Numbered from the stretch's first letter, positions 8,617 to 16,882 are shown. The stretch: DNA of 31,874 nucleotides from Leptospira idonii (GCF_004770995.1 NZ_RQHW01000058.1:1-31874), one strand, 5' to 3'. The notes: a model not told the origin generated them from the letters alone. A program made the numbers and translations.

Positions 8617-9500
8617 TGTTTTCGAATCCTATTTTGCTTTGTATCTATCAATTGTTTTTGTTTTTAGTTCTTCCTTTGATCTTAGGTGGAATCGTCCGAA
8701 AAGTAAGAGCTTGGGCGCAAGGAAGGAAGGGTCCTAAAGTTCTTCAGGTATATTATGAAATTGTAAAATTTTTGAAAAAAGCCCCGATTGATAATCCACA
8801 TTCAGGGATTTTTTCAGAGATCTCTCCCATGTTGGCCGTTTATTCCAGTTTGATCCTTTGGTCGATTGTGGTATTCGAATGGGCCCCTTTCATTTTGATT
8901 CCTTTTTTTCTGGCACTCTATCGTTTTGCATTCGTTAGTTTTGCGATGGAAGGAGGGACTTCTTTCGGAGGTTTGGGTTCCGGAAGGGAAATTCTTCTTT
9001 CCGTAATGGCAGAACCGACGATCATCCTGATGATTTTGGTCGCTCAATCTCATATCGAACTATCTTTAACCCCTGTGAGCGCTCTAATCGGGATTTTATT
9101 CCTGGCTTTTTCTTTTATCGCTATTCTTGCGGAACTCGCCAAACCTCCATTTGATGATCCGAGAACTCATTTGGAGCTTACTATGGTGCATGAAGCGATG
9201 ATCTTGGAAGCTTCCGGTAGAACGATGGGATTTTTGGAATTGGCAAGTCAGATCAAACTGGCAAGTTTACTCGCCTTTCTGATCAAACTCGCTTTGGAAC
9301 ACTCTCAGCTTTTTCCTCCCGGTGATTTCGGAAACATCACTAGAGAACTCTTAGTTCTTCCCGGAGTGATCTTTCTTTCCGTTTTTCTGGGGCTTTGGGA
9401 AGCGAATTCGGTTCGTCGTCGTTGGACTTGGGTTCCGGAATTTATGGGTCTTGCCTTTTTGGCAATCCTGATTCTGGGAACTTTGGTGAAACTCTCATAG
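8616..9500 (+). CDS. hyfC: HyfC/NuoH-like membrane anchor subunit
   Basis: This 294-aa subunit corresponds to NuoH/HycD/HyfC, the membrane protein that joins the peripheral redox arm to the ion pump. The family signatures are RKVRAWAQGRKGPKVLQVYY near residues 28-47, then PFDDPRTHLELTMVHEAMIL near 175-194, which is the HyfC-type loop carrying acidic residues that link to the large subunit. About eight TM helices are visible. I took the ATG at 8616, which shares one base with the upstream stop (TAATG) and is preceded by GGGGGAAA; a TTG at 8601 would add five residues. The loop is well kept, which suggests that coupling to the peripheral arm is still under selection. Confidence 0.9.
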   Translation: MFSNPILLCIYQLFLFLVLPLILGGIVRKVRAWAQGRKGPKVLQVYYEIVKFLKKAPIDNPHSGIFSEISPMLAVYSSLILWSIVVFEWAPFILIPFFLALYRFAFVSFAMEGGTSFGGLGSGREILLSVMAEPTIILMILVAQSHIELSLTPVSALIGILFLAFSFIAILAELAKPPFDDPRTHLELTMVHEAMILEASGRTMGFLELASQIKLASLLAFLIKLALEHSQLFPPGDFGNITRELLVLPGVIFLSVFLGLWEANSVRRRWTWVPEFMGLAFLAILILGTLVKLS

Positions 9501-9507
9501 AGGTTAT

Positions 9508-10119
9508 ATGTTATACGATTTAGTTTACCTGTTGTTATTTCTGACGGGAGTTGTCGTTCTTGTGGAAAATCGTCTGCAAAGGATTTTGCTTTTTCTAAGC
9601 ATCCAAGGTTTTCTTTTGATCTTCCCCGTTTTGCAGACTCATGAGGAGGATTGGAAACACTCTCTCAGCCTCATCTCACTTGTGGTTTTGTTCAAAGGGT
9701 TTCTTACTCCTTTCATTTTGAATTGGACCGCAAAAAAATCCCAGATGAAGGAAAGCACCGCACCTAGATTCGGTTATTTGGCGACCTTGTTGTTTTTGGT
9801 TCTAGGACTTGCTCTTGCGGTAAAAATCACGGAAGGAGTGGCGGAACTCACTATTCCTATCGATAAACTGGGTCTTATCTATGTAATTCTTATGGTGTAT
9901 GTGGGAGTTCTTTGTTTCATTGTTAGGCGAAACTGGCTGGCGCTCATCGCAGGTTTCTGCGTTTTTGAAAACGGCATCTTTGTTCTGACTCTCGTTTTGG
10001 ACAAAGGACTTCCTTTCGGTTTGGAATTCGGCTCCTTTTTGGATGCAGTTCTGGTCATCGTATCCGGAGGAATCCTTCAGCTTTCTCCTCATATGCATGA
10101 AAAAGGAAAAAAAGTATGA
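9508..10119 (+). CDS. hyfE: HyfE-like subunit of Ehr-type complex
   Basis: This 203-aa, six-TM protein matches hydrogenase-4 component E in length and layout. HyfE corresponds in its middle part to the small complex-I subunit NuoK. Visible traits are the N-terminal VVLVENRLQRILLFLSIQGF segment (residues 16-35) and the NuoK-like NWLALIAGFCVFENGIFVLT region (about 139-158) with a buried Glu. It starts 7 bp after the HyfC-like gene with AGAGG as ribosome-binding site, and its end overlaps the HyfF-like start by four bases. It is expected to lie between the antiporter subunits and the HyfC-like anchor. Confidence 0.87.
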   Translation: MLYDLVYLLLFLTGVVVLVENRLQRILLFLSIQGFLLIFPVLQTHEEDWKHSLSLISLVVLFKGFLTPFILNWTAKKSQMKESTAPRFGYLATLLFLVLGLALAVKITEGVAELTIPIDKLGLIYVILMVYVGVLCFIVRRNWLALIAGFCVFENGIFVLTLVLDKGLPFGLEFGSFLDAVLVIVSGGILQLSPHMHEKGKKV

Positions 10120-11333
10120 CGGAGATTTTATTTTATATTTCGGGAATTGTTTCCTTTTTCGTTGTCTTCGGAGTTTTTGTTTTTGCACCCACCAAGGGAC
10201 AAACAAGGATTTGGTTATGGTCGTTTCTTAAGATCATTTTTTTCGGAACTCTTTTCGCTTCTTGGTTTACTGAGAATGTTGTATTGAAGTGGATTTTGAT
10301 TGAAGCTTCGACATTGTTCGGTGCTCTTTTGATCTCTTCCAGTGGGACTGGAAAATCGTTCCAAGTAGGTTGGAAGTTTCTGCTTATCAACTCTTACGGT
10401 TTGGGAATCGCCTTTTTAGGAATTGTGCTTCTTCTTTTTGCGTCCACTCCTTTGCACACATTGGATTTTTCCGCATTGAAACAAGGGTTGGAAGGACAGT
10501 CAGGGCTTTTGATCGAGACGGCGCTTCTGCTTACGATCTACGGATACAGCGCAAAACTAGGATTAGTTCCTAATCATTATTGGGTGGGAGATACATACGC
10601 GGAAAGCCCGAGCCAAATCTCTTCTCTCATCGCCTCTTTTGTTCCCGTTTCCGTGGTTCTTGCCATTCGCCCTTTTGTGCAGTTGGAAAGAGAAATCAAT
10701 CCTTCTTTGGTCAATTCATCCAACGGACTTTTGTTTATTGGGGTTCTTACGATACTATATGCTACATGGATTCTTCATAGAAGAGACGATATCAGACGAA
10801 TTGCCGCCAAAGTAGCCTTGTTCCATACGGGAATGTTGTCGGTGTTTCTTTGGTTCAATGTTTCCGACGAGGTATTTTACTTTCTATTGGCATCTACAGT
10901 CGTAGTAAAGGTATTGGTCTTCGTTTCCATGGGAATTTTGAGGATGGATTCGGGGCAGAGAATGATTCCTCAGATTTTGCAACTACCTGCTTTGAATTTA
11001 AAATCGTTTTACGCATATTTTGCGGCTCTTCTGATCGCTTTCGTTTTCCCACTTTCTCCCGTCTTTATTCTGGATTTGGAAATCATTCGAACCAGTTTGG
11101 ACAAACACATAGTTTGGTTGTTTTTCTTTCCTCTTTTCGGATCCGTTTTTTTCTTCATCGCATTGAATAAAATCCTTCCGATCCTTCGTTTGAAAAACAG
11201 AGAGTTTGCTCCCGAGTTAAGATCCTTACTTAGAATCAGATTGGGTTTCTTTTTTGTAGGTCTACTTCTTGCTTTGTTCTTAGGGACTTACGGGATGTAT
11301 GTGATGATCATGGGAGGATTCGGTCATGTTTAA
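10116..11333 (+). CDS. hyfF: Short HyfF-like antiporter subunit
   Basis: This second antiporter-like subunit has 405 aa, clearly shorter than typical HyfF or NuoN (about 480-530). The central channel segment GYSAKLGLVPNHYW near residues 143-156 keeps its Lys and His, and the following ESPSQISSLIASF matches the usual APSPVSALLSG-type stretch. The second hallmark, normally a K-R-x-L-A-Y-S-S helix, reads DIRRIAAKVALFHTGM here and is weakly kept. About eleven or twelve TM helices are seen. The shortening looks spread over both ends and is not a frameshift. It overlaps both neighbours (4 bp and 8 bp). Reduced ion-pumping capacity is possible but unproven. Confidence 0.8.
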   Translation: MTEILFYISGIVSFFVVFGVFVFAPTKGQTRIWLWSFLKIIFFGTLFASWFTENVVLKWILIEASTLFGALLISSSGTGKSFQVGWKFLLINSYGLGIAFLGIVLLLFASTPLHTLDFSALKQGLEGQSGLLIETALLLTIYGYSAKLGLVPNHYWVGDTYAESPSQISSLIASFVPVSVVLAIRPFVQLEREINPSLVNSSNGLLFIGVLTILYATWILHRRDDIRRIAAKVALFHTGMLSVFLWFNVSDEVFYFLLASTVVVKVLVFVSMGILRMDSGQRMIPQILQLPALNLKSFYAYFAALLIAFVFPLSPVFILDLEIIRTSLDKHIVWLFFFPLFGSVFFFIALNKILPILRLKNREFAPELRSLLRIRLGFFFVGLLLALFLGTYGMYVMIMGGFGHV

Positions 11334-12756
11334 AAAACCTACAGGCGTTTATTTTTCTAAAGAGCAACAATCCTTCTATGAATTTATATCGGAAGACAAT
11401 CAAGTTACGATGCAATCCGTGGCGGGTAAAAAAAGTCCGATCGATTTTCTTATGGATGAAAGTTATCCTGTTTGGCTGCTTCGTCATTCTTTAGGAAAGG
11501 ATATGGGGGAAGAAAATTATTCCTCTCTCTCCGAAGAAGACTACATAACCGACAAAAGAAATAAGGTTTTGGGACTCCATCAGAAGTCGGGAGTATTGAA
11601 AGACCTAAATTTCAGAGGTTTAAAAGTTCCTTGTTCCGATACTTCCTATTCTCATGCGGTAGGTCCCATTCATGCAGGGATCATCGAGCCGGGTCATTTT
11701 CGTTTCGTAGTAGAGGGCGAAACGGTTCGCCACCTAACCATTCGTTTGGGATTTCAAAAAAGAGACATCCAAGATCTGATAAAAAGTCAGTCTCCGGAAA
11801 GAGTGATGCATTTCAGTGAAACGATTTCGGGAGATACTAGCGTTGCTTATGCGACCGCCTTCTCCCGTATCTATGAAAAAGCGGCGGGTATTTCCCTTTC
11901 TAAAGATGTGGAGATCTTCCGTTCTCTTCTTCTGGAAACGGAAAGGATCGCCATCCATATCGGAGATTTGGGAGGTTTGTCCGAAGACATCGGTTATTAT
12001 CCTTTGTTCGGCGTTTGTGCTACGGATAGAGGAGCTGCCTTGGGACTCATGGAAACATGGACGGGAAATCGTTTCGGGAAAGCTGCGGTTCGCCCGGGAG
12101 GAGTCAGAACCAACCAAAGAATTTCCGCAAAAGATGCAAAACTTGCGTTCGGTGCCTTGAAAAAAATCTTTCTGAAGAATGTCCAGCCTCAGATTGAAAG
12201 AGCTCTCAAAGACTCCACAATCAAAGAAAGGCTGCAAGGTTGCGGAACTGTTTCCGAAGAGAATGTCCACAAACATGGATTTGTCGGCCAAGTGGCGAGA
12301 ATGGCAGGGATTCCTCAAGATCTAAGGCTGAAAGATGCAGCTTATCCGAATTGGAAACTTCTTCCTTTTAAAGAAGAGCACCATCATTTTTCTGGAGATG
12401 CTTGGGCTAGATTTTATCTTCGTTACAGGGAGATCCAACAGTCCCTGGAATGGATGGAAACTCAGATTGAATCTTTGGATTGGGAAAAACTTTGGTCTCC
12501 CGAACAAGTGGAATCCACCTATAAAAAACTTTCCCTAACTCCCGGAATTCATTTCGAAGCTGTGGAAGGATGGCGCGGCCCCGTTTTGGTCGCTTTGGAA
12601 ATCGGTCCTGACGGAAGTTTGGTGGATTCTTATATTAGGGATCCGTCGGTACTCAACTGGCATGCATTGGAACTTGCCATCAGAGGAGAGCTTATAGGCG
12701 ACTTTCCTTTGAACAATAAGTCGTTTAATTTAAGTTATGTAGGATTCGATTTATGA
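11326..12756 (+). CDS. hyfG: HyfG/NuoCD-like large subunit lacking Ni ligands
   Basis: This 476-aa fused NuoC-NuoD-type subunit corresponds to HycE/HyfG. The NuoC-like part covers about residues 1-100; the large-subunit part follows. The fold landmark GPIHAGIIEPGHFRF is present at 113-127. Where a group 4 hydrogenase has the N-terminal CxxC (in RVCGICG), this protein reads ETISGDTS at 165-172. Where it has DPCxxC near the C terminus, this one reads DPSVLNWHA at 439-447. All four Ni-Fe cysteines are therefore missing, so hydrogen chemistry is ruled out. This is the defining trait of Ehr complexes. There is no C-terminal maturation extension. The protein still has an intact frame and probably binds the ferredoxin-like subunit encoded next (4-bp overlap). 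Confidence 0.88.
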   Translation: MFKKPTGVYFSKEQQSFYEFISEDNQVTMQSVAGKKSPIDFLMDESYPVWLLRHSLGKDMGEENYSSLSEEDYITDKRNKVLGLHQKSGVLKDLNFRGLKVPCSDTSYSHAVGPIHAGIIEPGHFRFVVEGETVRHLTIRLGFQKRDIQDLIKSQSPERVMHFSETISGDTSVAYATAFSRIYEKAAGISLSKDVEIFRSLLLETERIAIHIGDLGGLSEDIGYYPLFGVCATDRGAALGLMETWTGNRFGKAAVRPGGVRTNQRISAKDAKLAFGALKKIFLKNVQPQIERALKDSTIKERLQGCGTVSEENVHKHGFVGQVARMAGIPQDLRLKDAAYPNWKLLPFKEEHHHFSGDAWARFYLRYREIQQSLEWMETQIESLDWEKLWSPEQVESTYKKLSLTPGIHFEAVEGWRGPVLVALEIGPDGSLVDSYIRDPSVLNWHALELAIRGELIGDFPLNNKSFNLSYVGFDL

Positions 12757-13565
12757 GATCATTACTGGAAATCAAAAATTTATTTTTACCTTCACAGGTA
12801 ATGAACTGGAAAAAAACGTCTCCCGTTCATGCGAAGAATAGGGGGATTCCCGTTCCCACTTCCAAAATGAAAGATGGATGTGGATCCTGCCGTGCTTGTG
12901 AAACGGATTGTCCGATCGGTTCCATGAAAGTGATCTCGGAAACGGAATTGGAAATCGACTACGGCGCATGCATTCAATGCGGAGTTTGTGTCAGCAATTG
13001 CGACGGAAAATTAAAGGATTCCGGCTTTGTTTACGTATTCTCCAAACATAGATCCGCTCTGAAAGTTAAATTCACAAACGGAGAATTTGTTCCTGAACCG
13101 GAACCGGAAGATTCTCCTGAAATGAAAGAATTCCGCAACCTAACATATAAAAGAGGGTTTTTGTACAGAGAGGTAGCGGCAGCGGGAAATAATTCCGTTG
13201 AATGTGAGTTAAATGCTTCTTTCAACTCCGTTTTCGATTCGGAAAGAGAAGGGGTTCGCTGCGTGGCAAGTCCCAAACATGCGGATGCAGTCGTTTTTTC
13301 GGGACCTGTTTCCAAAAATATGGAAGGTCCTTTGGCGGATGCTTTTTCCGTCATCGCTTCTCCTAAGGCTCTCATTGCCTGCGGAACGGAGGCGGTGAGC
13401 GGGGGAATGTTTCCTATGGGGAAAAGACCTAAAGAACCCGATCTTTTCATTGCGGGAGACCCTCCTCGTCCGGATGTAGTGATCCAGGCATTTCGATATT
13501 TAATGGGAAGATTTTCCTTTTCCTTTCAAGAGGCGCTTCACAAATATATGTTCCCTGCAAAATAA
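12753..13565 (+). CDS. Ferredoxin-NuoB-like fusion subunit
   Basis: This 270-aa protein joins two subunits that are separate in hydrogenase-4 (HyfH and HyfI). Residues about 40-85 form an 8Fe ferredoxin domain with two complete CxxCxxCxxxC sets, C43/C46/C49/C53 and C73/C76/C79/C83. Residues about 135-250 resemble the small subunit NuoB/HycG: SPKHAD at 173-178, GTEAVSGG at 211-218 and GDPPRP at 235-240. In active relatives these last two read G-x-C-A-x-x-G-G and G-C-P-P-R-P, so the cysteines are Glu and Asp here. The N-terminal cluster motif (CxxC) is replaced by GNNSVEC at 145-151. The proximal 4Fe-4S cluster is therefore probably absent. The stop is followed after 4 bp by the cyclase gene. 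Confidence 0.85.
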   Translation: MRSLLEIKNLFLPSQVMNWKKTSPVHAKNRGIPVPTSKMKDGCGSCRACETDCPIGSMKVISETELEIDYGACIQCGVCVSNCDGKLKDSGFVYVFSKHRSALKVKFTNGEFVPEPEPEDSPEMKEFRNLTYKRGFLYREVAAAGNNSVECELNASFNSVFDSEREGVRCVASPKHADAVVFSGPVSKNMEGPLADAFSVIASPKALIACGTEAVSGGMFPMGKRPKEPDLFIAGDPPRPDVVIQAFRYLMGRFSFSFQEALHKYMFPAK

Positions 13566-13569
13566 GGCT

Positions 13570-14802
13570 GTGGAATTAGAAAAAGAAGAGATCGTTCGGG
13601 TTCTATTCATTGAGCCGAAAAAAAATTCCTTCGATACCCTCGCCGGTTTACTGAAGGAATGGTTCGGAGATTACATAGAAATCGTTTGGAAGTCCGTTTA
13701 TGAAAACGGTCTGGAGGATTTGAGAAAAGGAAATTTCGATCTTTTGATGACTGAAATTCTTTTTCCAGGAAGCGATCTATCCGCAGAAGATACGTTAAAT
13801 GAAATTGCCGATACCGCAGGACCTTCCGAAGTTCCTGTGGTAGTGATGACTGCGGCAGAGGATAAAAATCTTCCCATACATGCATTTCAAATCGGGATCA
13901 ACGAATTTTTCTTTAAGAAGAAAATCAAAAAGTCCATTTTGGAACATCGATTCAGGAATTTATTCAGAGAGATCTATCGTAAAAAAGTGATCTCTCTTCA
14001 GATGGACGACAGCCTTCGTCGTTTTCAAGATCTTTACGGAATGAACCAAACGGAAATTCAAGATCTAAACTCCATGATCCGTCAGTTCAAAAAAGATCTG
14101 GAGAAAGAATACGACGAAAAACTACAGTTAGAGCATGAGAAAAAGAAAATGCAGAATGTGTTCGGGATGTATGTAGACCCAGTCATTGTGGAAAACATCA
14201 TGAATAACACTCTTTCTCTCGATCAAAGAGGAAAGGAACAGGAAGTTTCCGTTTTATTTTCGGATATCAGAGGTTATACGTCACTTACGGAGAGACTCAA
14301 ACCAGACCAGGTGATTTCCTTTTTAAATGAATACTTCACCGCTATGACCGAAGTGATTTTAGGATACGGAGGGATGATCGATAAATACATAGGAGATTCC
14401 ATCATGTGTTTGTTCGGTGCTCCCGTGTTTCAGAACGACCATAGACAAAATGCTTTAGACTGTGCCATGGAAATGCTTCAGGTATTCGAGCTTTGGCAGC
14501 CTAAATGGGAACAAATCTATGGCTTTGTTCCCCAGTTGGGAATCGGTCTTGCTTCCGGGGGAGTGATCGTAGGAAACGTGGGATCTTTCCAGAAGTTATC
14601 TTACACAGCCGTAGGAGACACTGTGAATATGGCGAGTCGTTTGGAATCTTTGGCAAAACCGATGCATGTATATGTTTCGGAAGGTTTGTACAATCATCTT
14701 CCTGACGAATATGCATCCAAATATAAATACGAGGAATTAGAACCGGTTAAAATCAAAGGAAAAGAAGGGTTACATCGAATCCTAAGCGTCAAACATCTGT
14801 AA
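13570..14802 (+). CDS. Adenylate cyclase with degenerate receiver domain
   Basis: This 410-aa soluble protein has a receiver-like domain (about 8-125), a helical linker with a likely coiled coil (about 135-195), and a class III cyclase domain (about 222-410). In the cyclase, the metal-binding Asp residues are D232 (LFSDIRGYTSL) and D276 (KYIGDS); adenine selection is indicated by K272 and D350, and transition-state residues are N353 and R357 (GDTVNMASRLE). It should make cAMP. The receiver keeps T94 and K116 but has E62 (TEILFPG) where the phosphorylated Asp belongs, and Glu-Pro (15-16) in place of the acidic pair, so it is unlikely to be phosphorylated. The start is GTG with AAGG before it, 4 bp after the Ehr gene cluster, so co-transcription is likely. 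Confidence 0.9.
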   Translation: MELEKEEIVRVLFIEPKKNSFDTLAGLLKEWFGDYIEIVWKSVYENGLEDLRKGNFDLLMTEILFPGSDLSAEDTLNEIADTAGPSEVPVVVMTAAEDKNLPIHAFQIGINEFFFKKKIKKSILEHRFRNLFREIYRKKVISLQMDDSLRRFQDLYGMNQTEIQDLNSMIRQFKKDLEKEYDEKLQLEHEKKKMQNVFGMYVDPVIVENIMNNTLSLDQRGKEQEVSVLFSDIRGYTSLTERLKPDQVISFLNEYFTAMTEVILGYGGMIDKYIGDSIMCLFGAPVFQNDHRQNALDCAMEMLQVFELWQPKWEQIYGFVPQLGIGLASGGVIVGNVGSFQKLSYTAVGDTVNMASRLESLAKPMHVYVSEGLYNHLPDEYASKYKYEELEPVKIKGKEGLHRILSVKHL

Positions 14803-14825
14803 TTCGCATATACTGCGAACTACAG
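14797..14825. terminator. Inverted repeat spanning two convergent stop codons
   Basis: CTGTAATTCGCA and TGCGAACTACAG pair at 11 of 12 positions around TATAC. The repeat includes the stop codon of the cyclase gene (+) and that of the HDOD gene (-). There is no T-run on either side, so termination activity is uncertain, but its place between convergent genes fits a bidirectional transcript end or 3'-end stabiliser. Confidence 0.4.
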
Positions 14826-15662
14826 AGTGGAGCAGAATTGGTACAATTCGTTCGTTTTTAGTTTTTCCCCGTACACTTCTGGCAGGGTAGGGGTTTGTTC
14901 CTTGTTGAGTTCGAATGTGGTTTGGTAGAGTTCGAAATCGGTGTTCGTATCCTTCTCTTTTTTTCCATGACCGGACAATCTTGCCACCACACCTCCGAAC
15001 CCGATCACTTGACCAAGTAAGGATTGTTCTGCGACCGGTTTTGCTTTGTCTTCGATTACGGAAATGATAGGAGCGGGAAGTTTCCAGAGTTTAGCTGCTG
15101 CAATTCCCATTTCCACGGAATCCACTCCGTAGGCTTTTTTCTCCAAATCGGAAATCGTTTGGTCAGTCGTTTGGAATTCACTGAGAACTTCCACATACTT
15201 CGAACGGTCGATTGTATTTAAAACGATTTTGCCTAGATCTTGCATCAGTCCGCAGGTAAGAGAAAGTTCCGCTTCCTTTCTAAGCTTTTTTTCTTCGCAG
15301 AGATACTGGGCTAAAATTCCTTTTGCAATGGAATGATCCCAGACTTCGTCTCTGAACTTTTTATAATTTCCTTGGCTGAAGAGAGAATCCGTCATGGCCA
15401 TCGCTACCATAGAGCGAACCGTTTTGAAACCAAGTCGGGTGATGACTTGTTTCATGTTCGCTACAGGGTTTCCCCTAGAAAAAAAAGGGGAGTTGGCTAA
15501 TTTCAGAAGCCTTGCGACTAAAACTTGATCGGACTGCACTTTCTTTTCCAATTCTCCGAAAGAAAGTTCGTTATCGTCTTCCAAAGATAGAATCGATATG
15601 AGAACGGGAGGAACGATTGTAAGATCTTTGATTTGAGAAAGATATTCTGAAACTGTAGGCAT
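14820..15662 (-). CDS. HDOD domain signalling protein
   Basis: This 280-aa cytoplasmic protein is made almost entirely of an HDOD domain, a non-enzymatic relative of HD phosphohydrolases used in bacterial signalling. The N-terminal part reads LSQIKDLTIVPPVL and then KVQSDQVLVARLLKLANSPFF, the usual HDOD opening. The middle keeps TRLGFKTVRSMVAMAMTDSLF. The HD position reads MQDLGKIVL, so the metal-binding His is Gln, as expected for a non-catalytic member. No output domain is attached. It converges on the adenylate cyclase gene and lies downstream of the SpoIID-like gene, separated from it by a terminator. What it senses or binds is not known. Confidence 0.9.
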   Translation of the reverse strand: MPTVSEYLSQIKDLTIVPPVLISILSLEDDNELSFGELEKKVQSDQVLVARLLKLANSPFFSRGNPVANMKQVITRLGFKTVRSMVAMAMTDSLFSQGNYKKFRDEVWDHSIAKGILAQYLCEEKKLRKEAELSLTCGLMQDLGKIVLNTIDRSKYVEVLSEFQTTDQTISDLEKKAYGVDSVEMGIAAAKLWKLPAPIISVIEDKAKPVAEQSLLGQVIGFGGVVARLSGHGKKEKDTNTDFELYQTTFELNKEQTPTLPEVYGEKLKTNELYQFCSTL

Positions 15663-15711
15663 GATAGGAACCTAAAGCCAGACTATCAGAGCCGATGTCC
15701 GGGTAAAATCA

Positions 15712-15733
15712 AAAAGCCCCTTGCGGGGCTTTT
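15712..15733 (-). terminator. Intrinsic terminator after SpoIID-like gene
   Basis: AAAAGCCCC and GGGGCTTTT form a perfect 9-bp stem with the loop TTGC. Read on the minus strand it is followed by a T-rich tract, and it lies 24 bp past the stop of the SpoIID-like gene, so it ends that transcript before the HDOD gene. Confidence 0.85.
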
Positions 15734-15757
15734 GTGAATTAGGGAAACATACTGATT

Positions 15758-16882
15758 TTAGTTTTGGGTCATCCTTGCGAAATCGATACCTTTGTAATAG
15801 TGGGCCAAAATTTCCTTATAGTCCATATTGTCTTTGGCCATTCCATAACTTCCCCATTGGGATAATCCTACACCGTGACCTGAACCTAGACCTTTCACGA
15901 AAAAACTTCCGTCTTGTTCTTTTCGAATTCCGAAACGAGTGGATTTAAGTTTGTTCGCACCTAAAAGTTTTCTGAGCTCTGTTCCTTTGATTTTTTTAGA
16001 ACCCTTCGTTCCAATGACTTCTATTTCGTTCACCCTGGAAGAATTAAATCGTGTAGCAACGATTAGATCCTGAATCTCTCCCAAGGACAATCCCGCCAAT
16101 GCTTGGTTCATCTGGGAAGGAGAGAATTTGTCTTCCCAGGAATAGTTCTCGCCTTCTCTATCGTAATCGGATTTAACACTTGCTAGATATTCTACCGAGC
16201 TTCCCCAAACATTGATAGGATCTTCCGTTACTCCTCCGCTGTTGGAGTGGAAAAAACTTTGGATCGGACTTCCTTTAAATACCAGAATGAGTCCTTCCGT
16301 ATCTTCTACCGCTTGGGAAGTGTGCGTATTTTCTTTCGACTTACCTTTGTATACTTGCGTATTGGTCGTTGTGTCCACATCGTAAGGTTGTTTTTTGCGG
16401 GAGATCATTTCTCTGACGACGTAAGTTCTTGCACATACCGCTTGTGCTTTCAATGCTTCTTTCGGCCAAGATGCGGGAACTTCGGAAGGAACAACGGAAA
16501 AAAGATATTCTTCCATCGGAACTATGTTGACTACCATCACTTTGCCGTCTATCGGCTTGAGCTGGATTTCTCCTCTGTATTTGGTTCCTTTGTATTCGAT
16601 GAAATCACCGTTCGTGATGATTCGAATAGGAGCTTTGATGGGAGTAGGATTGATGCTTAAAAGTTCATAAGCCTTTTTGATGGTAAGATCATTGGCATCC
16701 AATACTTCCAAGGTGCCTTCCGTTTTGAAGATTTCCTCTTCTCCCGCATGGGACAATAAAACTCTTACTTTGGAAAAACCTTGAGAATCGGATGGAACCC
16801 ATTTAGATACAACGATCGTGCGGCAGCCGATCTGCCCCAGGATGATGATAGTAAATAAAGCGGCGACCCTAGCGAATTTCAT
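15758..16882 (-). CDS. SpoIID/LytB-domain lipoprotein
   Basis: This 374-aa protein is a probable lipoprotein: the signal peptide ends at LGQIGC (residues 15-20), a relaxed lipobox of the spirochaete kind. The SpoIID domain starts near residue 90. The catalytic region PMEEYLFSVVPSEVPASWP (122-140) includes E134, which corresponds to the catalytic Glu of SpoIID lytic transglycosylases, and is followed by KEALKAQAVCARTYVV. The C-terminal family motif GSGHGVGLSQWGSYGMA is intact near residue 340. SpoIID cleaves peptidoglycan stripped of side peptides. Leptospires do not sporulate, so the role here is more likely in cell division or wall turnover. A clear terminator follows the gene. Confidence 0.9.
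   Translation of the reverse strand: MKFARVAALFTIIILGQIGCRTIVVSKWVPSDSQGFSKVRVLLSHAGEEEIFKTEGTLEVLDANDLTIKKAYELLSINPTPIKAPIRIITNGDFIEYKGTKYRGEIQLKPIDGKVMVVNIVPMEEYLFSVVPSEVPASWPKEALKAQAVCARTYVVREMISRKKQPYDVDTTTNTQVYKGKSKENTHTSQAVEDTEGLILVFKGSPIQSFFHSNSGGVTEDPINVWGSSVEYLASVKSDYDREGENYSWEDKFSPSQMNQALAGLSLGEIQDLIVATRFNSSRVNEIEVIGTKGSKKIKGTELRKLLGANKLKSTRFGIRKEQDGSFFVKGLGSGHGVGLSQWGSYGMAKDNMDYKEILAHYYKGIDFARMTQN

Noticed and set aside
9802..10206. A 134-codon (-) frame antisense to the HyfE/HyfF junction
   Set aside because: It is a shadow of two well-supported (+) genes and is rich in Lys, Arg and Asn with no recognisable features.
6886..13565. A functional hydrogenase-4 or formate hydrogenlyase
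   Set aside because: All Ni-Fe ligand cysteines are absent and no maturation or formate dehydrogenase gene is nearby.
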